A DNA stretch of 64,000 nt, from positions 89,716-153,715 of the forward strand of contig DEJE01000020.1 in assembly GCA_002353205.1 (NCBI GenBank), in the 5' to 3' direction. Below the pieces are notes generated by a model, which saw only the letters and a program-made list of their open reading frames with translations, searched no databases and had not been told where the DNA came from. The translations under genes were made by a program, and so were the position numbers. Of the stretch, positions 50,083-58,427 are shown piece by piece (within the stretch, counting starts at the first letter, position 1; each line of letters begins with the position of its first letter). This DNA comes from Prevotella sp. UBA2756. Lineage in GTDB: Bacteria > Bacteroidota > Bacteroidia > Bacteroidales > Bacteroidaceae.

Positions 50083-50103
50083 TTAATTCTTAATTCTTAA
50101 CTC
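50083..50103 (-). repeat. Three heptanucleotide units at the GH3 stop codon
   Basis: TTAATTC, TTAATTC and TTAACTC. On the minus strand they encode the last residues of the GH3 enzyme (ELRIKN) and its TAA stop. Confidence 0.85.
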
Positions 50104-52236
50104 AATAGATTCCATCGGCACCTCCAGCTGCTGCGTGCGCGTGGAGGGAGCGGCGCCACCCACGGTGAACTTATACATGCCGCGCGTGAGGCGCGACACG
50201 CCGTCCTCGCCCACGGTCATCATCTGCTCGGGAGCCACGTTGAAGGTCACGTCGACACTCTGGCCCGCCGGCAGGTTCACGCGCTCGAAGGCGACGAGCT
50301 GTTCGAGCGGTGCCGACACGCCCGCTCCGGGCGCACTGACGTAGAGCTGCGCCGTCTCGGTGATGTCCCACTGCGACGGGTTCGTCAGCAGCACCTTCAC
50401 CTCGGCTCCCTTCTTGCTGGCCTTCACGCGCAGGCTGCTGTAGATCACCTTGCCGTAGTGCAGACCGTAGCCGAAGGGATAGTAGATGTTGTCCACCATA
50501 TATTTATAGGTACGCCCGCGCATGGAGTAGTCCTCGAAGGGAGGCAGCGCGTTGCCGTCGGCAGGGAACGTCACCGGCAGTCGGCCCGAGAAGTTGGCAT
50601 CGCCGAAGAGCAGGTCGCCAAGGGCGTAGCCACCCTCCTGACCGGGATACCAAGCCATCACCATGGCGTCGCAGAGCTGCGCTATCTCGCGCACGTCGAC
50701 GGGACTGCCGCCGGTGAGCACCACCACCACGCCCTTGGGTTTGCGGGCGCGGATGTCGCGCAGGAACTTCATCTGGCTCTCAGGCACGCTGATGCTCTCG
50801 CGGTCGCCGCGCTCCGAGTCGATGGCCTCGCCTTCCTCACCCTCCAGGTTGCCGTTGTTACCCATGACGATGATGGTCACCTCAGCCCCCACGGCTTCGT
50901 CGACGGCCCAGTTGATGGCGTTGCGCGTCGGCGTGCTCTCCAGCACACCAGGACGGTAGTTCACAGCCGTGCCGTTGCTCACCTTCGACACGATGCCCTG
51001 CAGATAGGTGCAGTAGCGGTTCGAGATGCCGAAATAGTTGCCCATCAGCCAGAAAGCGTCGGCAGCGCCGGCTCCGGTGACGAACAGCGTATGGATGTCT
51101 TTCTTGATGGGCAGCACGCCATCGTTCTTCAGCAGCACCATGCTCTCCACGGCGGCCTGCTTGGCCAGCGCCGTATGCTCGTCCGAGCAGATGTCGGCCT
51201 CGGTGAAGTTATTGTACGGACAGGCGGCGTCGGGCTGCAGGATGCCCAGCTTCAGGCGCGTCACCATCAGCGGCACCAGAGCGTTGTCGATGTCGGTCTC
51301 CGTGATGAGGTGCTCGTCGAGCGCTTCCTTCATCGCCTTGAAGGTGGAGCCGCACTCCACGTTCAGGCCCGCCTTGATGGCAATGGCGCAGGCCTCGGCC
51401 TCGCTCTTCGCTATCTTATGCCCTTTGTAGATGTCGGTCACGGCGTCGCAGTCCGACACGATGTGCCCCTTGAAGCCCCATTGCTTGCGCAGCACGTCGG
51501 TGAGCAGGAACTTGCTGCCCGACGCACTCTCGCCGTAGACGCGGTTATAGGCTCCCATGATGGTCTCCACCTTGCCCTGCTGCACCAGCATGCGGAAGGC
51601 GGGCAGGTAGGTCTCCCACAGGTCGCGCTTCGATGGCTCCACGTTCACCGTGTGGCGCGTGGCCTCCGGTCCTGAGTGCACGGCGAAATGCTTGCCGCAG
51701 GCCGCCACCTTCAGGTACACGGGGTCGTCGCCCTGCATGCCCTGCACGTAGGCCGTGCCCATGGTGCCCGTGAGGAACGGGTCTTCGCCGTATGTCTCCA
51801 TGCCGCGTCCCCACCGCGGGTCGCGGAAGATGTTGATGTTCGGGCTCCAGAAGGTCAGTCCCGTGTAGCGCGCGTAGTTGTTGTTGCGCCGCGCCACGAT
51901 ATATTTCGCGCGCCCCTCGGTGGCGATGGCACTGCCGATGCGCTTCACCAGCGCAGCGTCGAAGGTGGCTCCCAGGCCGATGGGCTGCGGGAACACCGTG
52001 GCACGGCCGTCGCGGCCCACGCCGTGCAGACCCTCGTTCCACCAGTCGTAGGGCTCGATGCCCAGACGGGGGATGCCCGGCGTCTCGTTCATCATTTGCG
52101 AAATCTTCTCCTCAAGCGTCATCTTGGCGATGATCTCACGCGCCTGCTGCTCGAAAGGCGAGGGCGCAGCCTGGGCAAGGGCCGTCGTGGCGGTGGCCAC
52201 GAGCAGGCCGATGGTTGTCAGAATGGTCTTTCTCAT
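50083..52236 (-). CDS. Secreted family 3 glycoside hydrolase (beta-glucosidase/xylosidase type)
   Basis: A 717-residue enzyme with a signal peptide (RKTILTTIGLLVATATTALAQ). The N-terminal TIM barrel has MTLEEKISQMMNETPGIPRL, WWNEGLHGVGRDG, FWSPNINIFRDPRWGRGMET, GKHFAVHSGPE and the nucleophile motif GHIVSDCDAVTD. The alpha/beta sandwich domain has IIVMGNNGNLEGEEGE, and a C-terminal fibronectin-III-like domain ends the protein (about 610-717). The WNEGLHG/SDCDA pattern is typical of the xylosidase-like branch, so beta-xylosidase or arabinofuranosidase activity is likely. The start at 52236 leaves 22 bases after the upstream gene; the longer frame would overlap it. The last six residues are repeat-encoded. 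Confidence 0.93.
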   Translation of the reverse strand: MRKTILTTIGLLVATATTALAQAAPSPFEQQAREIIAKMTLEEKISQMMNETPGIPRLGIEPYDWWNEGLHGVGRDGRATVFPQPIGLGATFDAALVKRIGSAIATEGRAKYIVARRNNNYARYTGLTFWSPNINIFRDPRWGRGMETYGEDPFLTGTMGTAYVQGMQGDDPVYLKVAACGKHFAVHSGPEATRHTVNVEPSKRDLWETYLPAFRMLVQQGKVETIMGAYNRVYGESASGSKFLLTDVLRKQWGFKGHIVSDCDAVTDIYKGHKIAKSEAEACAIAIKAGLNVECGSTFKAMKEALDEHLITETDIDNALVPLMVTRLKLGILQPDAACPYNNFTEADICSDEHTALAKQAAVESMVLLKNDGVLPIKKDIHTLFVTGAGAADAFWLMGNYFGISNRYCTYLQGIVSKVSNGTAVNYRPGVLESTPTRNAINWAVDEAVGAEVTIIVMGNNGNLEGEEGEAIDSERGDRESISVPESQMKFLRDIRARKPKGVVVVLTGGSPVDVREIAQLCDAMVMAWYPGQEGGYALGDLLFGDANFSGRLPVTFPADGNALPPFEDYSMRGRTYKYMVDNIYYPFGYGLHYGKVIYSSLRVKASKKGAEVKVLLTNPSQWDITETAQLYVSAPGAGVSAPLEQLVAFERVNLPAGQSVDVTFNVAPEQMMTVGEDGVSRLTRGMYKFTVGGAAPSTRTQQLEVPMESIELRIKN

Positions 52237-52258
52237 TGTTATGCTATGTTTGTTTTCT

Positions 52259-52657
52259 TTATTTTTGTTCACCAATCTTCCGCGCAATGTCCATGATGCG
52301 CTGCTGCCGGTGGAACGACAGCGTGCGGCTGTGGTGGTCGATGAAGATGAACAGCTTGCGCGCCTTGTCGAGCAACATGTCGCGCCCGGGACCCGACTTC
52401 AGGTCGCTCTCGGCGTAGTAGAGCTCGGCCAGCATCTCCATGCGGTCGAGCCGCTCTTCCTCGGCGAAGCGGCCGAACGAGTCCATGATGTCGTCCAGCG
52501 TCGCCGTGTGGTAGAAGATGCTGTCGCCCACATAGCTGTCGTAGAGCTTCTCTATCTCCTGTTGCTTCTGCGCAATGTCCTTCTTGTTCTGCGTGAACAA
52601 GCTCAGGGCCTTGCCAAACTCCTCCAGGATGCGGAGGAAATAGTCTTGCTGTAGCAT
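52259..52657 (-). CDS. Small helical protein of unknown function (DUF6483-like N-terminus)
   Basis: A 132-residue, fully helical and charged protein without signal peptide or membrane segment. The opening MLQQDYFLRILEEFGKAL resembles small proteins that start with M-x-x-QDY-x-x-R-x-I, such as the DUF6483 group; the resemblance is from memory and weak. The rest contains a TPR-like pair (FAEEERLDRMEMLAELYYAE and DMLLDKARKLFIFID). It is the first gene of the transcript that continues into the GH3 gene 22 bases later. It has no obvious functional link to that enzyme. Confidence 0.75.
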   Translation of the reverse strand: MLQQDYFLRILEEFGKALSLFTQNKKDIAQKQQEIEKLYDSYVGDSIFYHTATLDDIMDSFGRFAEEERLDRMEMLAELYYAESDLKSGPGRDMLLDKARKLFIFIDHHSRTLSFHRQQRIMDIARKIGEQK

Positions 52658-52694
52658 GTCGTCTTCAGGTTAGGGGGTGGAAATGATTCGACTG

Positions 52695-52726
52695 CAAATT
52701 TAATACTAAAAAACCGAACTTCCAAA
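52695..52726 (-). promoter_or_regulatory. Promoter of the small helical protein/GH3 operon
   Basis: On the minus strand TTTG (52726-52723), a 20-base spacer and TAAATTTG (52702-52695) match the consensus exactly. Confidence 0.8.
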
Positions 52727-52841
52727 CAAACGCCCCACGAATCCGCTTTCCCCCTCTTTCATTCTTCCTCCAAGCGGCTCTCAGCGTGCCATATCATCCG
52801 CATAGCCTTGCCCTCCTGCCTTTCTTGTCCTGCCATCTGAC

Positions 52842-52951
52842 TGATTCTGTCCCGCAATTCAAATGGTTTCGCTCTGCAATATAATTGATTTTGCCGTGCA
52901 ATTCAATTGATTTTGCCGCGCAATCCTATTTGTTTTGCCGCGCAATTCAAT
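52842..52951. repeat. Five imperfect 22-bp tandem repeats
   Basis: Units begin at 52842, 52864, 52886, 52908 and 52930 with consensus TGATTTTGCCGCGCAATTCA plus AT. The first half holds TTTTGCCGCGCAA and the second ATTCAATTGA. The units are not multiples of 3 and lie in no supported gene. Confidence 0.88.
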
Positions 52952-53084
52952 TGATTTTCCACACCACCAAGGCGCAACGGGCAGCGCAGCAAAGGCCGAA
53001 TGACCAAAGCTCCGCCGCCTGCTGGCGAGCGGAAGGCACGTGTGCGTCTCGTGAAATGTCACACGGAAATCTCTATGTGAATAA

Positions 53085-53175
53085 TAATCTCTCACAGAAA
53101 TCACGGAAATCACAGAAAAGATGTCACACGGAAATACAAATATCTGTGCTTTCTGTGCTTTCTGTGAGAAATTAA
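53085..53175. repeat. Long imperfect inverted repeat of CACAGAAAT units
   Basis: TCTCACAGAAATCACGGAAA continuing to CACAG (about 53089-53114) is inverted at about 53145-53170 as CTGTGCTTTCTGTGCTTTCT plus GTGAGA. Each arm is itself made of two or three 9-bp units. The whole can fold as a long hairpin. The rest of the region 52952-53430 shows no gene. Confidence 0.7.
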
Positions 53176-53438
53176 GAAACTCTGACCGGTGCCCCCGCAC
53201 CTTATTCATTTATGGACAAAAATCAACAAAAATCATACAAAAATGATCGTTCAGCGCGGTTGAAGGTAAGGCTAAAGGGAAAGATTTGTGTCTGATTTTT
53301 GAAGATTTTTGTTTAGTAGTGAAGGGTCTGAGTTACGTTCGTCCGTTCAAAATGTATAAGAATTTAACAGTTAAAAGTTAAATAATCTTTCAAAGAGAAA
53401 GAAAATAGTTAATCGTTTTTTTTTTTTGCGAATTTTCG

Positions 53439-53446
53439 TAACTTTG
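53439..53446 (+). promoter_or_regulatory. -7 element upstream of the BspA-like gene, with a ~245-base leader
   Basis: TAACTTTG fits TAnnTTTG, preceded by a T-rich run but no clear TTTG at -33. The transcript would carry about 245 bases before the start at 53698. A 66-codon frame in the leader (53455-53655) has no ribosome site or motif and is not called. Confidence 0.5.
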
Positions 53447-53697
53447 CACCCGAGTTGACGTATTCCAACCTTATGGTTGAGAGTACGAGAATAGAGGCCG
53501 GGTCGGCGCTGCGAAGCACCCAAGGCCAGCAAAATGTACTATTGCGGCGTCAACATCGTGAGATTGAGGCGCCTTTTCCCCGAAACTATAATGGCATGAC
53601 GGCGCTCGCGCGTACCTTTATATATATGTACCGACAGCCGATGCCTTCCAGATAAGAAACTATAATTCAATATTAAATTAATTCAACAACAAACAAA

Positions 53698-56600
53698 ATG
53701 AAAAGGTTTTTACTTTTTGCAATCATGTGTGTCTGCGTGTCGATTGGTGCGTGGGCTGATGACTACTACACAACGCTCACGGACAAAAAGGGTTCTGTGA
53801 AAGTAGCCAGAATTACGCTTGAAAAAGGTGGCGTGCTGGCTGATGCTTTGGCATCCATCAGCAATCTGGATCAGTACCAGTACATTCACATCAGTTCGCC
53901 TGGCACAGGCGCAACGCAAATCACGCTCACCGACGACGACATCACGGCATTGAGCAACCTTAATGCTGAAACCATTGAGATGCAGAAACTGAATGTGTCG
54001 CAGGCTTTCACGTTCTCTAACTCGAATGTGAAATATGTCATCCTGCCCGACAACTGGACGAAGGCGCAGGTGAAAGCCGCCGGTCTGGCTCTGAGCACGT
54101 CGGCTAACTTCGACGCTGCCATCAGCATGAGTGCTGGCAATGCCTCGCTCAACGTGACCGGAGGAACAGAACCCTCGCTGGTGGCCTATGTCAACCATGC
54201 AGGGACGCTCAGGGATGCGCTGCTCCACAACTACTGGGACCAGCAAGACTATAAAACAATTGGTCAATCCGGAGACTGCAGTAAGCTTCGTAAACTCATC
54301 GTCATGGGCAACACTTGTGCCAAGGACATCTCGCGTGCAGGTGTCTATGATGCGAACGGACATTATGTCACTAATGGCCTTCCCGATGAAAACAGTCAAG
54401 ACTGGAATCGCAGTACTGAGGGAGGGAATTATTATATAGGTGTAAACAATGGCGCTGTTGTCAGCACTGCTGTTGATGGAGCCATTAGTGGTTGTTATGG
54501 TATCTATGTCATCGACCTGAGCGAAGCATACGTTCCTGATGAATACTGCACAGACATCGTGGTCGGGTTTAATGGCATTGGCGTAAAAGACTTGCGAGAG
54601 GTATGGATGCCTCAGGATTCCCGTTTCCATACGGTACCTGCCGACTATTTAAATATCAATACAGATAATCTGCATCAGATTTGTATTCCGGGCAATATTG
54701 AGACCATTAAGACCCGTGCCTTTGCAGCACAGGGTACCCGAATCAATTACATCTGGACCACAGGTCCCGAGGGAAACACCAAGTACGATAATGGCGCTGC
54801 TTTCGTGACGGGCGATAAAGTTGACAATGCTGTGACGACGGTTAAGTTCATGGATCCCCGTCATGATGTGGCTGATGAAGAATGGGTTGCATTCAATAAT
54901 CCTGCCGACTACAACAATTTCCAGTATGGCACGATTACGCTCCCTGCCAACCTGAAGCTCATTGAGCGCTTCGCCTTTGCTGGTTGCACCAGCGTGAGCG
55001 ATGTCTATGTGCTGAATGCCACGGCCCCGGAATGTCATGTGGATGCGTTCAGCACCAATCAGTATGATGCCAACAACACGGTGGCTCCCGGATATGTCAA
55101 AGACGGTATCGTCACCCGCGACGCCTATCGCCAAGGAGACTTCAAGGAGTTCAAGTTCATGACCATCCTGCATTATCCCGTGGCAACTACCGACCCGGAC
55201 ATCCAGCGCTATACCGACCCGACGCGCGAGTACAGCATTGCTACGGGTGAGCGCGACGACAAGGGAAACACTATCTATTTCCCGAACCACTCTGAGGTGT
55301 CGTTTGCCTATCTCCAGGGTAGCTATGGCTATGTGTGGAAAGCATGGAACGACGACCGCAACTGGTACGACCAGTCGCTGAAACAGGGTTATGGAAGCGG
55401 ATGGCCGCTTGACAAAGCCAGCCATGTGGCTACTTCGGAAGGTACAAGATGGCAGGGTGAAGCCAATACTCTTTGGAAAAATAATCCATATACGGATGCA
55501 AAGAAGGACCGCTCTTTCTACGATGTGACAACAGGCTCGTATAATCAGACGGGTGAGGTGACGGCTCCCGCCGGATTGGATCCTTATTACGATACGACAT
55601 GGAACGACCATCAACTCTATCCGCAGCCCAAGAGCGAGATATCAAACTTTGTTTATGTTCGCGATGACAATGGTGACTACGTGAAAGATCCAAGCTCAAA
55701 CTCGACAACTGTGTTCAGAGCATACGCTGGTTCTGCCGATGATCAGTTGGCGCGCTACAGCCGCAAGCAAGATATCGGATACTATAGTTGCCCGGATGGT
55801 CGTTTTGTGCAAGACTACTCTTGGACTAAGGATGATGCCGGTCTATATATTCTTGATGGAGAATACACTTTAAACACTACTGGTGGTGGCGCCTATGTGC
55901 TAGACTACACATGGGTAAGGGACGATGCTAATGGAACCCACTATCATCCATTGGTATCTACTGCATTCCCTGGTAATGAATGGGGTGAACTTCCTAATGG
56001 TTTTAATGCTTATGCCGATTATTGGTATCCAACCTTCAGGTACGATTCTGATCCCAATGGTGAATATGTAGAGGTGTATGGCGAATATTATACGGATGCA
56101 ACTGTTCCAAGTTGGCATGCATCTGTTTATGAACAGAACAAAGCCGCAGGGATGACATATAGCAGAACTCTGACAGGTTATAATCAGTGTAACAATAATG
56201 AAGAAGTAAAGAATCACAAAGCTGAACTGTTTACAGTCGGTGATACTTATGCTCTTCTGACTTCTGATGTCAAAGACTTCGTGAATGGCCAGAAGTTTGC
56301 GAGAAATCCTATTGCAGGCGAGTATCGTGAATATAACCCATCGACCGATGAAGGATGTGATCGTTACGATATAACAGGAAATGGATTTGTCTTGGCTGTC
56401 AGTCCGGACGATGACTCAAAGCAGCACTACACCAAGAGCTATGTTGCAAATTCCTACAGAGAGTTCGATTCAAGTAGAGATAAATCAGACGAGCCCCTGT
56501 ATTGCTATGGAGAAAGTGATTTCGTTTCTGATACTCCCATCACTTACACTGTACAGAACGACTACCGCGGCTGGCACCAGTTTGTGCTCACCGGCTACTC

Positions 56601-57873
56601 TTCCAACACGATCGTGCCCTATGAGTATCTGCGCTCGTTTATCTCCGACAACGAATGGTGGACCATCTGTGAGCCCTTCGACCTGCGCTACAGCGACATG
56701 GTGATGTTCTTCGGAACAAAACGTCAAGGCTTCGATACGCAGATTCCTTATCTGAGTAAGCTGACCTACGTGGTGCGCGACGTGGAGAACAGGAAAATCA
56801 CGCTGATGTTCAGCAAGAACCTGATGGAGTATAAGGAGCACATGCCCCGTACCTCTGCCGAGGATCCTATTGTGTCGCTCGATGCTTATAATAAGTTGAA
56901 TCCCAACGACAAGCGCCGTCATGGTGTTATCGCCGATGATGTGAAGTGGACGGCAGAGGAACTTGCAGAAGACCCCATCATCCTGCATGCTGGTGTTCCT
57001 TATCTCATCAAGCCACACATGATGTTCATGGAGGGAACAACCACTTATAACCGTCAGTTCAGTATCGCTAAGAGGGATAATCCTGACTTGTTCCGCCGCT
57101 TGAAAGAAGCCGAGGAGATTCCTGGCCATCAACAAATGGATATGATTTACGACGGTGAGTACACCGTGCCAACGTATGTCGTGGGTTATAGCGCTGAAGG
57201 TGCAGCAGCGGAAGGAAAAATTGATGCCGGTACAATGACCATCGTCAACGAGGACGGTTCCTCGTTTACCTACAAGGACAGCCAGAATGGCGGAACCCCC
57301 CTCACTTATGGCGGAAAGACGAATGTTCCCTACAAGATTTCCAACGACTACACTTACTCGTTCGTGGGAACCTACTATAAGTCGGTGATGCCGCAGTATT
57401 GCTACTTCCTTGGTTGGGATTCTTCGCTGAATGGTGGAAAGGGTGGTGCTGCATTCTGGTATAGTCGAGTCCAGGATAAATCAGGCTGGAACTGGAACAA
57501 CGAGACGGGTATCATCATCCCGAACTGGGTGAAATTGTCAGATGCAGTGAGAACCATCCATCCCGCAGCCTCTATCTCTGACCCCGCCCGCTGGCTCATC
57601 ACCAATGCTCAGGGTGTGTCGGCCATTCAGTGTGACGACTTCCCCTCGTCTGGTACTACGGGCGGTGCCAAGAACTACACGATGGACTTCGGCGGCACGA
57701 ACTTCTTCGAGATTGATGAAGAGGATGGTGGTGTTGTAACGGAGATTGACGAGGTGAAGGCTACTGGTGAGACGAGTGTCTACTCCGTCAACGGTGTCTA
57801 CATGGGTAACTCCGTGAAGGGCTTGGCCAAGGGTCTGTACATCGTGAACGGACAGAAATACGTGGTGAAATAA
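53698..57873 (+). CDS. Large secreted BspA-like (leucine-rich repeat type) surface protein
   Basis: A 1391-residue protein with a signal peptide (KRFLLFAIMCVCVSIGAWA). Residues about 310-460 contain BspA/LRR_5-type repeats: LREVWMPQDSRFHTVPADYL, ICIPGNIETIKTRAFAAQG, and LPANLKLIERFAFAGCTSV. The middle (about 630-930) has Tyr/Asp-rich repeats opening 'YVRDDNGDYV' or 'YTWVRDDANG'. The end TSVYSVNGVYMGNSVKGLAK to QKYVVK is a typical C-terminal sorting-like tail (residues about 1356-1391). Proteins of this kind are exported and often adhesive. No enzyme motif is seen. The codon use of the middle part (55.7-56.5 kb) looks more AT-rich than the flanks. Confidence 0.82.
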   Translation: MKRFLLFAIMCVCVSIGAWADDYYTTLTDKKGSVKVARITLEKGGVLADALASISNLDQYQYIHISSPGTGATQITLTDDDITALSNLNAETIEMQKLNVSQAFTFSNSNVKYVILPDNWTKAQVKAAGLALSTSANFDAAISMSAGNASLNVTGGTEPSLVAYVNHAGTLRDALLHNYWDQQDYKTIGQSGDCSKLRKLIVMGNTCAKDISRAGVYDANGHYVTNGLPDENSQDWNRSTEGGNYYIGVNNGAVVSTAVDGAISGCYGIYVIDLSEAYVPDEYCTDIVVGFNGIGVKDLREVWMPQDSRFHTVPADYLNINTDNLHQICIPGNIETIKTRAFAAQGTRINYIWTTGPEGNTKYDNGAAFVTGDKVDNAVTTVKFMDPRHDVADEEWVAFNNPADYNNFQYGTITLPANLKLIERFAFAGCTSVSDVYVLNATAPECHVDAFSTNQYDANNTVAPGYVKDGIVTRDAYRQGDFKEFKFMTILHYPVATTDPDIQRYTDPTREYSIATGERDDKGNTIYFPNHSEVSFAYLQGSYGYVWKAWNDDRNWYDQSLKQGYGSGWPLDKASHVATSEGTRWQGEANTLWKNNPYTDAKKDRSFYDVTTGSYNQTGEVTAPAGLDPYYDTTWNDHQLYPQPKSEISNFVYVRDDNGDYVKDPSSNSTTVFRAYAGSADDQLARYSRKQDIGYYSCPDGRFVQDYSWTKDDAGLYILDGEYTLNTTGGGAYVLDYTWVRDDANGTHYHPLVSTAFPGNEWGELPNGFNAYADYWYPTFRYDSDPNGEYVEVYGEYYTDATVPSWHASVYEQNKAAGMTYSRTLTGYNQCNNNEEVKNHKAELFTVGDTYALLTSDVKDFVNGQKFARNPIAGEYREYNPSTDEGCDRYDITGNGFVLAVSPDDDSKQHYTKSYVANSYREFDSSRDKSDEPLYCYGESDFVSDTPITYTVQNDYRGWHQFVLTGYSSNTIVPYEYLRSFISDNEWWTICEPFDLRYSDMVMFFGTKRQGFDTQIPYLSKLTYVVRDVENRKITLMFSKNLMEYKEHMPRTSAEDPIVSLDAYNKLNPNDKRRHGVIADDVKWTAEELAEDPIILHAGVPYLIKPHMMFMEGTTTYNRQFSIAKRDNPDLFRRLKEAEEIPGHQQMDMIYDGEYTVPTYVVGYSAEGAAAEGKIDAGTMTIVNEDGSSFTYKDSQNGGTPLTYGGKTNVPYKISNDYTYSFVGTYYKSVMPQYCYFLGWDSSLNGGKGGAAFWYSRVQDKSGWNWNNETGIIIPNWVKLSDAVRTIHPAASISDPARWLITNAQGVSAIQCDDFPSSGTTGGAKNYTMDFGGTNFFEIDEEDGGVVTEIDEVKATGETSVYSVNGVYMGNSVKGLAKGLYIVNGQKYVVK

Positions 57874-57893
57874 AGAGAAGGGAGGATATAGAT

Positions 57894-58148
57894 ATGAAAA
57901 AATGCTATATGAAACCCGGCTGCGCTGTGACAGCAGTAAACTTTGCAGAGAGCTACATGCTTACAGACAGTGAATCGACACGTAACGTTGGTGGTGCTCC
58001 CACGGGTGAGGGCCTGCCCGGAACCGTGGGTGAGACCGACGATGACACCGACCCATACGGCGGCCACGGACAGGGTTCCGGTGGTGCAGGTAACCGCAGT
58101 AAATGGGCAAACCTGTGGGACGACTTCGAAGACGAAGAAGATTGGTAA
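57894..58148 (+). CDS. Small acidic Gly-rich protein of unknown function
   Basis: An 84-residue protein 20 bases after the BspA-like gene, preceded by GAAGGGAGGA, a strong ribosome site. The N-terminus MKKCYMKPGCAVTAVNFAES resembles short Bacteroidetes proteins that start MKK-x-Y-x-x-P-x-x-x-V and lack a normal signal peptide. The middle is Gly/Ser-rich (about 33-68) and the end is strongly acidic with two Trp (WDDFEDEEDW). No family function is known to me. Co-transcription with the surface protein suggests a linked role, such as export or a surface partner. Confidence 0.7.
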   Translation: MKKCYMKPGCAVTAVNFAESYMLTDSESTRNVGGAPTGEGLPGTVGETDDDTDPYGGHGQGSGGAGNRSKWANLWDDFEDEEDW

Positions 58149-58246
58149 TGAAGTAGTAAACCTTATAATAGAATTTGAATTAATTATAGTTTGGGCAGCG
58201 TGACGTCGTGAGACGTTGCGCTGCTTTGTGATTGGAGGAACGCAAG

Positions 58247-58290
58247 AACGGCCGGACTGCATGGCGGTCCGGCCGTTTGTAATGATTGTT
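58247..58290 (+). terminator. Terminator after the small acidic gene
   Basis: AACGGCCGGAC pairs with GTCCGGCCGTT around a 9-base loop, followed by TGTAATGATTGTTTTA. It is about 100 bases after the stop at 58148. Confidence 0.7.
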
Positions 58291-58340
58291 TTACCTTGAG
58301 GAAGGTGCTTGTCAGTCGTCGATCTTGATGAGCTTTTTTT

Positions 58341-58417
58341 CAGTTGATAGTTGACAGTTGACAGTTGATAGTTGACAGTTGATAGTTGACAGTTGATAGT
58401 TGATAGTTGACAGTTGA
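58341..58417 (-). repeat. 11-unit heptanucleotide array (CAGTTGA/TAGTTGA)
   Basis: Eleven perfect 7-bp units in which only the first base varies (C or T). The array lies 10 bases after the stop of the PHP gene. Confidence 0.93.
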
Positions 58418-58427
58418 TCTGCATCGG

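Noticed and set aside
52842..52951. Replication origin iterons
   Set aside because: Five 22-bp units are iteron-like in length, but there is no dnaA, rep gene or DnaA-box cluster around them.
53455..53655. 66-codon frame in the leader of the BspA-like gene
   Set aside because: No ribosome site, Arg/Gln-rich composition and no recognisable motif; treated as untranslated leader.
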